Shown: piece by piece, positions 1-6,009 of the stretch
Position numbering within the stretch: position 1 is the first letter of the stretch
Layout: every line of letters starts with the position of its first letter
NCBI GenBank assembly: GCA_020434645.1
Contig: JAGRAK010000061.1
Location: forward strand, 1 to 9,085
From: Bdellovibrionales bacterium
Lineage (GTDB): Bacteria > Bdellovibrionota > Bdellovibrionia > Bdellovibrionales > UBA1609
DNA: 9,085 nucleotides
Reading direction: 5' to 3'
Made by a program: the position numbers and the translations under genes
Notes under the pieces: model-generated
The model's input: only the letters and a program-made list of their open reading frames with translations
Database searches by the model: none
Told to the model about the DNA's origin: nothing

Positions 1-1193
1 TCATTGATTGTAAAGGTCTTCATATCCTCCCCGGAGCTATTGATACACAAGTCCATTTTCGTGAACCGGGCCTCACCCAAAAAGAAACCATTGAAAGTGG
101 AACTAGAGCAGCCCTATTTGGTGGAATTACTGGCGTATTTGAAATGCCTAATACAAAACCTCCAACAACTGATATTCAGGCACTTAGAGAAAAACTTGAA
201 ATCGCTAAAAACACCGCTGTAGTTGACTATGCTTTTTACGCCGGCGCTACTCAGGAAAACCTAAAGCAACTACAGCAAATGGAAGCTCTTCCTGGTTGCT
301 CCGGTATCAAGATATTTATGGGTAGTTCCACCGGCTCTCTTCTTTTATATAGTGAAGAACATTTAAAGGAAATATTATCTAATACTGTATCTACTATAGC
401 CATTCATGCTGAAGATGAAGATCGCCTAACTGAACGAAAAAAAATTGTCTTAGAACAACCCGGGCATGTTGAACTGCACCCTGTCTGGAGAGACGCCGAA
501 AGCGCAATCATTGCCACTAAAAAAATTCTGACATTGGCTCGACAGCACAACCGAAAAGTTCATATTCTCCATGTTACAACCGCTGAAGAAGTTGAAATTC
601 TCTCGCAGCACCGAGATATCGCCAGTTTTGAAATCACTCCTCAACATCTCACATTATTTGCCCCAGATTGCTATGAGCGACTCGGCACACTCGCGCAAAT
701 GAATCCACCTATTCGTGAAAAACGTCACCAAGAAGCCCTCTGGAAGGCCGTCACCTCAGGTCTTGTTGATGTTATTGGCTCAGACCATGCTCCGCACACT
801 CTTGAAGAAAAAAAGCAGACCTACCCTGATACACCATCAGGTATGACCGGAGTGCAAACTATTCTACCACTTATGATTCACCATAGCCTAAACGGCAAAC
901 TGTCGCTTTTGCGAACTGTTGAGCTGCTCTCTCAAAACCCAGCAAAACTTTTTGGTATTAAAAGCAAGGGCAAAATCACTGTTGGCTTTGATGCCGACCT
1001 CACACTTATTGATCTCAAAGCTAAAAAAGAAGTGAAAAACTCTTGGATACAAAGTGCATGCGGCTGGACACCCTATGACGGCATGACTTTAAATGGCGCC
1101 ATCATTGCGACCCTTGTTGGCGGCGAAGTTGTAATGCGAGACGATCAGGTTTTAAGTCGCCCTAGAGGTCGCCCGTTAGAATTTATTAGTTAA
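1..1193 (+). CDS. pyrC: Dihydroorotase, 5'-truncated by window edge
   Basis: Zn-dependent amidohydrolase that interconverts N-carbamoyl-aspartate and dihydroorotate in cytosolic pyrimidine synthesis. The reading frame is already open at base 3, and 396 residues are visible. About 45 N-terminal residues are probably missing if the family length of about 440 applies. Numbering from base 3: the metal-site strand reads PGAIDTQVHFREPG (10-23), the presumed carbamylated Lys is K103 in GIKIFMGSSTG, the His ligands are H135 (AIHAEDE) and H190 (HILHVTT), and the catalytic Asp is D261 in GSDHAPH. PSGMTGVQT and GWTPYDG follow. The first His of the usual HxH pair is Gln (Q16). From memory, alphaproteobacterial dihydroorotases share this TQVHFREPG form and much of the remaining sequence, so I read it as a subfamily trait rather than decay. 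An internal ATG at 144 is not the start. The gene converges on the next gene with 2 bp between stops. Allantoinase or hydantoinase is the alternative, but less likely. Confidence 0.92.
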   Translation, partial: IDCKGLHILPGAIDTQVHFREPGLTQKETIESGTRAALFGGITGVFEMPNTKPPTTDIQALREKLEIAKNTAVVDYAFYAGATQENLKQLQQMEALPGCSGIKIFMGSSTGSLLLYSEEHLKEILSNTVSTIAIHAEDEDRLTERKKIVLEQPGHVELHPVWRDAESAIIATKKILTLARQHNRKVHILHVTTAEEVEILSQHRDIASFEITPQHLTLFAPDCYERLGTLAQMNPPIREKRHQEALWKAVTSGLVDVIGSDHAPHTLEEKKQTYPDTPSGMTGVQTILPLMIHHSLNGKLSLLRTVELLSQNPAKLFGIKSKGKITVGFDADLTLIDLKAKKEVKNSWIQSACGWTPYDGMTLNGAIIATLVGGEVVMRDDQVLSRPRGRPLEFIS

Positions 1194-1195
1194 AT

Positions 1196-1660
1196 TTATG
1201 ACCCCGCGCAATCAGGCACAAGTACAGTTTCGGCAAAGCCAGAGGTGTCACCATCGCGTGTGGCTCGAACCTGTAATCGCGAAGAGCATGATGAAAAATG
1301 AATTTGGGCGAGCGGCAGCTCAAAGCCTCCCATAACACATTCTACCTGGCCGCCACCAATAATTTCAGCACTCTCATTTAACTCAATCACTTGATAATTA
1401 ATCAACTGCCCTTTAAGGCTTCCGACACACAAGCCCTGAACATCCACTTTCGGCGCATCACTTGCGACTATCAAATTCGGAGTTAAAAAACTCACTTTTT
1501 GTTCAGCCCAACGATCGATGATTCGCACCTCTCCTGTTCCGTCAAAGTCCTGAACCATATCAGGCGCCGGTGCACAGTTCTGAAACTTAAATAAGACCAC
1601 TAGCAGTAATGCTGAAATTGGAATAACTCGAGATAAAACAGCGCTTGAAGATTTGGCCAT
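1196..1660 (-). CDS. Small Cys-rich lipoprotein, function unknown
   Basis: A 154-aa protein with a lipoprotein-like export signal: basic start MAKSSSAVLSR, hydrophobic core at 12-24 (VIPISALLLVVLF), then KFQNC with the candidate lipidated Cys at 29. The lipobox is non-canonical, with Gln-Asn before Cys where Leu-Ala/Gly is usual. I recall FQNC-type signals as common in Bdellovibrio-like bacteria. The mature part is beta-rich by eye and has four further Cys (78, 108, 125, 151), enough for two disulfides in the periplasm or at the surface. I recognise no named domain; an Ig-like fold is a guess. There is no clear Shine-Dalgarno, and the ATG lies in one arm of a perfect 8-bp inverted repeat. It is last in a minus-strand run, 64 bp after the upstream secreted gene, and its stop is 2 bp from the stop of pyrC. 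Confidence 0.72.
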   Translation of the reverse strand: MAKSSSAVLSRVIPISALLLVVLFKFQNCAPAPDMVQDFDGTGEVRIIDRWAEQKVSFLTPNLIVASDAPKVDVQGLCVGSLKGQLINYQVIELNESAEIIGGGQVECVMGGFELPLAQIHFSSCSSRLQVRATRDGDTSGFAETVLVPDCAGS

Positions 1661-1684
1661 ACTCTATTGTAGTCACAGAGTATG
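1658..1684 (-). promoter_or_regulatory. Inverted repeat covering a start codon
   Basis: On the minus strand the arms are CATACTCT and AGAGTATG, a perfect 8-bp pairing with an 11-nt loop (GTGACTACAAT). The final ATG of the 3' arm is the start codon of the downstream lipoprotein. In RNA this would hide the start codon; in DNA it could be an operator. No T-run follows, so it does not look like an intrinsic terminator. The repeat is seen directly; the function is inferred. Confidence 0.4.
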
Positions 1685-1724
1685 AACTCGCGTGAGTACA
1701 ATTTGAAGTTCGTCTCAAAACGAG

Positions 1725-2711
1725 TCAGTGTGAATTTTTAATTAAATAGCGAAGGCGAACGATCATCTCAAGTTCGATCAAATCGTCAAAAACTTCTCCA
1801 GCAATAGACCCCATTTCATCAACATCATACAGGCCTTCTACAGTATTGTATGTTCGTGCCATAGACTCTTTTTTACTAAATCCCTGCTCACGGTGATACT
1901 CATATAGAACATCCATGTACTCCCCGGCGTCTTTAGTCATACCGAGCTTTTTAACGTCAGCCTCTAACTTCTGAACAGTCTCTGCCGGTACGGTAAAAAG
2001 TCCTCGAAAAGCATTATGAAAAAGCAAGAAAAAGCGAATATCTTTACGAAACTCATGCACACCCTCTGAAAAATCACCCATATCATAGGGTTGCTTTGTG
2101 ATTTGCTTAAGGTGATCATCAATAAACTCAAATATATCTTCTGTGCTCCCAGCAGACACGTACACGACATTCGAAGATAGCTTTTTTCTAATTTTATTTA
2201 TAGCCTTCACCTCACCAGAGGAGTTCAAGACCCAGTTATCTTCAGTGATGCGGTCTTGCAGTTCTTCATATCTGAGCTTTTTATTATTTTCTAAATATTG
2301 AATCAGACCGCGAGAAACCAATTGGGGATGCTCTTTTCTCAGCTGAACTGTCAACTTCAAGTGGTTGTGCGCATCTACAAATTTGCCAAGACTAGATTTC
2401 AACCTATTTATTTTTGCTCGTATCCCATGAAAGGGCGCCCCGTACACATCCCCATAAACTTCAGCCAATAAAGAAGCTTGGTAAGCCGCCTGCCGTATTT
2501 TTTTAAAAATAGGAGTTGGCTCTTCATTTGATTCACTTAAACGCAAAAAATGTTTTTCCATTTTTTTAAGGGGTCGCTCTAGCCTCTCTGCTGGTGTTAG
2601 GTCTTGAATTAAATCTAAGCAACGATCATTTTTTGCATGTGCTGCAATTGAAGCCGCCAAACAGACGACTATGCAGATCAGTTTAAGTCGAATATGACGA
2701 AACAATCTCAC
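1725..2711 (-). CDS. Secreted all-helical protein, possible CHAD-like
   Basis: A 328-aa protein I cannot assign. It starts with GTG, overlapping the upstream stop in GTGA, which implies translational coupling. A Sec signal peptide is clear: MRLFRHIRLK, a hydrophobic core at 11-24, and a cut after AHA (26). The mature protein starts KNDRC, followed by DLTPAE (37-42), a motif repeated at the equivalent place in the neighbouring gene. The rest is charged and helical. Two stretches resemble CHAD helices by eye: residues 69-120 (KKIRQAAYQASLLAEVY, then LKSSLGKFVDAHNHL, like the L-LG-x-x-x-D pattern) and 217-240 (GVHEFRKDIRFFLLFHNAF, like H-x-x-R-x-x-x-R). CHAD domains bind polyphosphate. This similarity is my inference and could be chance. 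The expected location is the periplasm or outside the cell. Confidence 0.72.
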   Translation of the reverse strand: MRLFRHIRLKLICIVVCLAASIAAHAKNDRCLDLIQDLTPAERLERPLKKMEKHFLRLSESNEEPTPIFKKIRQAAYQASLLAEVYGDVYGAPFHGIRAKINRLKSSLGKFVDAHNHLKLTVQLRKEHPQLVSRGLIQYLENNKKLRYEELQDRITEDNWVLNSSGEVKAINKIRKKLSSNVVYVSAGSTEDIFEFIDDHLKQITKQPYDMGDFSEGVHEFRKDIRFFLLFHNAFRGLFTVPAETVQKLEADVKKLGMTKDAGEYMDVLYEYHREQGFSKKESMARTYNTVEGLYDVDEMGSIAGEVFDDLIELEMIVRLRYLIKNSH

Positions 2712-3514
2712 TGCAACAAACCTAAAAAGTGTGAGACTTCTTCTTGAAACTTAAGATAGAGAAAAATAGGCCCCCACCAGATAATGTTACCGACATACTT
2801 TTTTAATGCTCGGTCTTTTAAAAACTCTTTTATCTTTTTTATTCTAGGACTGTCTTTTACATATTTAACTTTACCCGCAGCGAGCTCTTCAGAGATCAGT
2901 CGATCACCATGTTCTGTGATAAAATCAAGCATGAGGGAGTAAATATAAGAGTCCACTGTTAAAGTCTCATGATACTTCAACAGTGATGAGGCCGCCCGAG
3001 CTTTGACTAAAAACCAAGCATTGGAGTCTTTCAAAAATTTAAACATCGAGCTGATGACCTCTAGAAAAATGGCTTCTTCTTCAGTCAGCTCTCGCTCTCC
3101 CTTGATCACTAAAATATAATCTCGGTAATGTCTTAAGTAACGAACAACATCGTCATAAAACGCCTCTAGCTGAACATCCGGCACCGTCATGATATTTGCA
3201 ATCCCACCAGGAAACATAAAACTACTCTTATCATGGGCTTCAAAATAGCCACTCAATAAATGAGAACCAGTTTGTTTTAAGTAGGCGATATGAGCTTCTG
3301 CCCGGCGCTGCGCCAGTGGGCTAAATTGAGAGATGTCGACTTGAATTGTTTGGGTCTTTAAACGTTCAATTTGCAGATCTATAGTTTGAATTTCTGCAGG
3401 AGTTAAATCACTTTTAAGAAGTTGCGGGCACACTTCACTTGCTAGGGAAAACTCTGCAACAAGCAATAAAACTAGAATAATTATAGTTTTTTTAAGGTAT
3501 ATAAAACACTGCAA
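2708..3514 (-). CDS. Secreted helical protein, function unknown
   Basis: A 268-aa protein with no family I recognise. I chose the TTG at 3512-3514: it has a G6 tract 7 nt upstream and gives a normal signal peptide, MQCFIYLKKT plus a hydrophobic core IIILVLLLVAEFSLA, cut before SEVC. The frame can also open at a TTG at 3542-3544, which would add ten residues (MNPSQSGGWF) but has a poorer ribosome site. The mature protein begins SEVC and reaches DLTPAE at 36-41, the same Cys-then-DLTPAE arrangement as the gene downstream. The remainder is predicted helical by eye, with an aromatic/hydrophobic C-terminus (IIWWGPIFLYLKF). It overlaps the downstream secreted gene by 4 nt, so the two are probably made together and may interact. 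The rRNA methyltransferase gene lies just upstream. Confidence 0.7.
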   Translation of the reverse strand: MQCFIYLKKTIIILVLLLVAEFSLASEVCPQLLKSDLTPAEIQTIDLQIERLKTQTIQVDISQFSPLAQRRAEAHIAYLKQTGSHLLSGYFEAHDKSSFMFPGGIANIMTVPDVQLEAFYDDVVRYLRHYRDYILVIKGERELTEEEAIFLEVISSMFKFLKDSNAWFLVKARAASSLLKYHETLTVDSYIYSLMLDFITEHGDRLISEELAAGKVKYVKDSPRIKKIKEFLKDRALKKYVGNIIWWGPIFLYLKFQEEVSHFLGLLQ

Positions 3515-3527
3515 AAACCAACCCCCC
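3512..3527 (-). promoter_or_regulatory. G6 ribosome site and TTG start
   Basis: On the minus strand GGGGGG (3527-3522) is followed by 7 nt and then TTG (3514-3512). G-runs can pair with the CCUCC anti-Shine-Dalgarno through a G-U wobble. The same G6-N7-start layout precedes the lipoprotein at 8446, which favours this start over the TTG at 3544. Confidence 0.45.
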
Positions 3528-3543
3528 GATTGCGATGGGTTCA

Positions 3544-3580
3544 ATTAACACGGCCTACACAATGTGTCAATAATGATTAT
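3544..3580 (-). promoter_or_regulatory. Candidate promoter with Fur-like palindrome
   Basis: On the minus strand a perfect -35 hexamer TTGACA (3570-3565) is followed 15 bp later by GTTAAT (3549-3544), a 4/6 match to TATAAT with short spacing. Abutting the -35 is the perfect palindrome ATAATCATTAT (3580-3570). This matches the core of the Fur consensus TGATAATnATTATCA at 10 of 14 informative positions. Transcription starting here would begin near 3537, upstream of the TTG at 3514. Motifs are seen; function is inferred, and AT-rich DNA makes chance matches likely. Confidence 0.3.
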
Positions 3581-3590
3581 GTAAGTAATT

Positions 3591-4769
3591 TCATATAGTT
3601 AGCTTTTTTATTCTGGCCGCATAGAAGCCATCAGAATCCAACTGCGTAGGCCATATATGAAGCTCCTCTTCGAGCTGAAATCGACCCTCATTTCGCGCAA
3701 TAAAATTCTGAACTTGCTGCTCATTTTCTGAAGGGGCAATACTGCAGGTGGCATAAACCAATGTACCCCCCGCTTTCACCATGCTGGAGTATCGCTGCAA
3801 TATATCTTGCTGCAAAGTTTCTAGATTCTTTATTTCAGCAAGTGAGAGCTTCCACTTTGTATCTGGATGACGACGTAAAACACCGAGCCCACTGCAGGGC
3901 ACATCAAGCAAGACTCGATCAGCAGACTCTGACAAACGCTTAATCACTTTGTTGCTTTCTATAACCCGTGTCTCAACTATACTCACACCTGCCCGCTTCG
4001 CCCTAGTTTTCAATTCATTTAGCTTCCACTCGTGTACATCGAGCGCAATAATTTGCCCTTTATTCTTCATCTGCGCAGCGAGGTGAAGAGTTTTACCACC
4101 TCCACCAGCGCATGCGTCTATAACACGATCACCTGGCTCAGCTTTTAAAAAAGGAGCTATCAGTTGTGACCCGCCATCTTGCATTTCAAAAAAACCAGAT
4201 TTGTAGGCTTCAGTTTTAAAAACATTTTTACGCTCTTTTAAAGCTAGAGCCGTTGGCACATTTGGCACAAATTCTGTTTCAATTTGTTCAAAGGCGAGTT
4301 TTTTTTGTAAAGATTGAATGTCACACCTTAACTCATTTGCTCTCAAATATTGTCGAGCGGGTTTATTTAATGCATGTAAAAGTGTGCCCCACTGCTCAGC
4401 ATAGTGCTCCTCCCCCCATTCATCGAGCCAATCCGGCACCGACTCACGCTCGGCTCTCGACAAACTCGAGGTTATTTTCAAGAAGTCACCTGGGCGCTCT
4501 CGCCACGTTAAATAACTCTCAATTACCCTTGCAATTATAGCTTTATCTACAGGGGTAGAATTAAATTCAAACTCCAGCACAGCAAAGTAAGTGCGCCAGT
4601 AGCGAACAATATCATAAACGACTTCAGCAAATAGACGTCGATCACGGGCGCCCCATTTTTTTTCATTTTTTAAATAGTAGTCGACAATTTTTTCGGCATG
4701 CTGGTTTTCGATAAATATTCGAGCAAGAGCATTTTCAATTGCAACATAAATGGGGCGATGAATTTTCAT
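3591..4769 (-). CDS. rsmB: RsmB/NOP2-family rRNA (cytosine-C5) methyltransferase
   Basis: A SAM-dependent enzyme that adds a methyl group to C5 of a cytosine, probably in 16S rRNA (position 967 for E. coli RsmB). Residues 1-130 look like the NusB-type RNA-binding domain of this family (ARDRRLFAEVVYDIVRYWR, 41-59). The Rossmann domain has the SAM loop DACAGGGGKT at 218-227, acidic D244 in IALDVHEW, motif IV VLLDVPCSGLGVLRRHPDTKW with PCSG at 291-294 (C292, product release), and motif VI TCSIAPSENE with catalytic C342. DGFYAARI near the C-terminus is typical. Length is 392 aa against about 430 in E. coli. The SAM loop is CAGGGGKT rather than CAAPGGKT, closer to CAGAGGKT-type homologues. The ATG overlaps the upstream OMP stop as TAATG without a clear Shine-Dalgarno, so it is probably translated by coupling. 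Exact target base is uncertain; RsmF-like activity is possible. Confidence 0.9.
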   Translation of the reverse strand: MKIHRPIYVAIENALARIFIENQHAEKIVDYYLKNEKKWGARDRRLFAEVVYDIVRYWRTYFAVLEFEFNSTPVDKAIIARVIESYLTWRERPGDFLKITSSLSRAERESVPDWLDEWGEEHYAEQWGTLLHALNKPARQYLRANELRCDIQSLQKKLAFEQIETEFVPNVPTALALKERKNVFKTEAYKSGFFEMQDGGSQLIAPFLKAEPGDRVIDACAGGGGKTLHLAAQMKNKGQIIALDVHEWKLNELKTRAKRAGVSIVETRVIESNKVIKRLSESADRVLLDVPCSGLGVLRRHPDTKWKLSLAEIKNLETLQQDILQRYSSMVKAGGTLVYATCSIAPSENEQQVQNFIARNEGRFQLEEELHIWPTQLDSDGFYAARIKKLTI

Positions 4770-5434
4770 TAAAATGAGAAAATAGCACCGGTCGAAACAT
4801 AAACACCATCTTGTTGCCCACTCGACAACAAATGAACTTGCCCTTTTAACCCAGTTTCAAGAAAAAGCCCCGTGCCGCTGCTAAAAACATCGGCAAAGCG
4901 AGCGCCAATTATAAGAGCATAGTCGAGTGAAAGATCACTTTCGTCACCCACTTGCTTAAAGAATACCCCAGCCCCGATGCCCGCACCAAAATAAAGCGGG
5001 AACTCACTGCGCACATCCGGAAAAGCTATAATCGGCATTAAGCTCAGTTTTACAGGCGTCATATCATCAACCCTATAGGTCATAAGTTCAGCCCGTATGT
5101 ATAAGTCCATTGAGTTTCTCCACTCACCCATACGGTAAGTTACGCCGAGCATGGCTCGCCCAGGATCATTGATCTTCTTTTGGCTCCCCCACCTGTAAGC
5201 CTTGTCATTAACAAAAGTCCCAACATCTAGCATGAGAATACGCTCACTATCATAGCGTACTGGTCTATCTTCACGCTCTTCGCGTACAGCTTCACGTTTT
5301 TTAAAATAATCTGTAGCCGCCCCTCGCCCAACTCTTGGCGCTTCGACAGCTCCACCCTCAGGGTCCTCTACAAGAATTTGGGCATGACTCGATAAACTTA
5401 GAAATAAGACCGCTGCCGCTAAAAGTTTTGCCAT
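4769..5434 (-). CDS. Predicted outer-membrane beta-barrel protein
   Basis: A 221-aa protein with a signal peptide MAKLLAAAVLFLSLSSHA cut before QILVEDPEG (after 18). Residues 30-62 form a charged Arg/Glu-rich linker. From about 65 there are alternating polar/apolar strands (ILMLDVGTFV, RAMLGVTYRM, SMDLYIRAELMTY, KLSLMPIIAF, LYFGAGIGAGVFF, DYALIIGARF, TGLFLETGLKGQV), ending in VYVSTGAIFSF with a C-terminal Phe, the usual signal for the BAM insertase. Size suggests an 8-strand barrel. Function is unknown. The start is ATG with AGGGG (5445-5441) 6 nt upstream. It is first in the minus-strand run, and its stop overlaps the rRNA methyltransferase start by one base, an odd pairing of envelope and ribosome functions. 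Divergent from nusB across 155 bp. Confidence 0.75.
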   Translation of the reverse strand: MAKLLAAAVLFLSLSSHAQILVEDPEGGAVEAPRVGRGAATDYFKKREAVREEREDRPVRYDSERILMLDVGTFVNDKAYRWGSQKKINDPGRAMLGVTYRMGEWRNSMDLYIRAELMTYRVDDMTPVKLSLMPIIAFPDVRSEFPLYFGAGIGAGVFFKQVGDESDLSLDYALIIGARFADVFSSGTGLFLETGLKGQVHLLSSGQQDGVYVSTGAIFSF

Positions 5435-5516
5435 AATTGTCCCCTACAGTTGTTAGTATTTGAGGATATTGCATCGTGACATTAAAAAGCTCAAGAGAAA
5501 ATTGAAATCTAACGAA

Positions 5517-5545
5517 TTGACCTCTTACGTAAGCCACTCTAAAAA
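5517..5545 (+). promoter_or_regulatory. Candidate sigma70 promoter for nusB operon
   Basis: TTGACC (5517-5522, 5/6 to TTGACA) and TAAAAA (5540-5545, 4/6 to TATAAT) lie exactly 17 bp apart, giving a predicted start near 5552 and a leader of about 38 nt before nusB. The spacing and -35 match are good; the -10 is mediocre. Confidence 0.45.
5524..5533. promoter_or_regulatory. 10-bp palindrome inside nusB promoter spacer
   Basis: CTTACGTAAG is a perfect 10-bp palindrome placed between the candidate -35 and -10 boxes, where a bound dimeric repressor would block RNA polymerase. It lies in the shared region between nusB and the divergent OMP gene, so it could affect both. Position and symmetry are seen; the operator role is inferred. 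Confidence 0.35.
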
Positions 5546-5576
5546 CTCTATATGCAACCCAAATCATCTCTAGCAC

Positions 5577-5581
5577 AGGAG
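5577..5581 (+). promoter_or_regulatory. Shine-Dalgarno of nusB
   Basis: AGGAG sits 8 nt before the ATG at 5590 and fixes the nusB start. Confidence 0.7.
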
Positions 5582-5589
5582 CCCATAAA

Positions 5590-6009
5590 ATGAGCGCAGA
5601 TACTGCTCGCCGCCGAGCTCGCGAAGTGGCTCTCCAAGTACTTTTTCAGATGGAATTTGTACCGGACATCGAGCTGGCAACCCGCCTCGATTATTTTCGC
5701 ATGCACCTCGATATTACCGAAGATGCTTGGGCATATGCTGAGCAAATTTTGCAGGGCATCGAAAAGCACAAACAAGAGCTCGACAATATTATTACTGAAA
5801 AAAGTCGCAACTGGAAGATCTCTCGCATGGCCCCCGTTGATCTCTGTTTACTTCGAATTGGCGTCTACGAATTGTCTTTCGGGCAAAATGAAGTGCCACC
5901 CAAAGTGGCCATCAATGAGGCGATTGAAATTGCCAAACGCTTTAGCGGAACGGAGTCTTCTCACTTTATAAATGGTATCTTAGACGACGTCTTAAGGACA
6001 AACTCATAA
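5590..6009 (+). CDS. nusB: Transcription antitermination factor NusB
   Basis: NusB is a small all-helical protein that binds boxA RNA with NusE (ribosomal protein S10) and supports antitermination in rRNA operons. The 139-aa length equals the E. coli protein. Diagnostic stretches are the N-terminal RRRAREVALQVLFQMEF (7-23, the Arg-rich boxA-binding helix), RMAPVDLCLLRIGVYELSF, and the C-terminal PPKVAINEAIEIAKRF followed by SSHFINGILDDVL. Start ATG has AGGAG 8 nt upstream. It is the first gene of a three-gene operon: its TAA overlaps the next ATG as TAATG. A nearby gene on the other strand encodes an RsmB that carries its own NusB-like domain. The usual ribH-nusB neighbour pairing is not visible in this window. 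Confidence 0.95.
   Translation: MSADTARRRAREVALQVLFQMEFVPDIELATRLDYFRMHLDITEDAWAYAEQILQGIEKHKQELDNIITEKSRNWKISRMAPVDLCLLRIGVYELSFGQNEVPPKVAINEAIEIAKRFSGTESSHFINGILDDVLRTNS

Noticed and set aside
4..222. 72-aa plus-strand reading frame at the left edge
   Set aside because: It lies out of frame over the dihydroorotase motif IDTQVHFREPG, which is read from base 3.
1658..1684. Rho-independent terminator for the 328-aa secreted gene
   Set aside because: The stem is AT-rich and is not followed by a T-run; it leads straight into the next start codon.
4253..4540. 95-aa plus-strand reading frame
   Set aside because: It is antisense within the RsmB coding region and has low-complexity His/Pro/Ser-rich content with no family resemblance.
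5467..5497. Minus-strand promoter TTGAGC-17-CAATAT for the OMP gene
   Set aside because: Only 4/6 and 3/6 matches, no better than chance in this AT-rich stretch.
5358..5775. Two minus-strand frames (72 and 75 aa) over the nusB start and the OMP 5' end
   Set aside because: They are antisense to nusB and overlap the divergent promoter region, with no signal, motif or convincing ribosome site.
5657..5971. 104-aa plus-strand frame
   Set aside because: It is a shifted-frame shadow of nusB.
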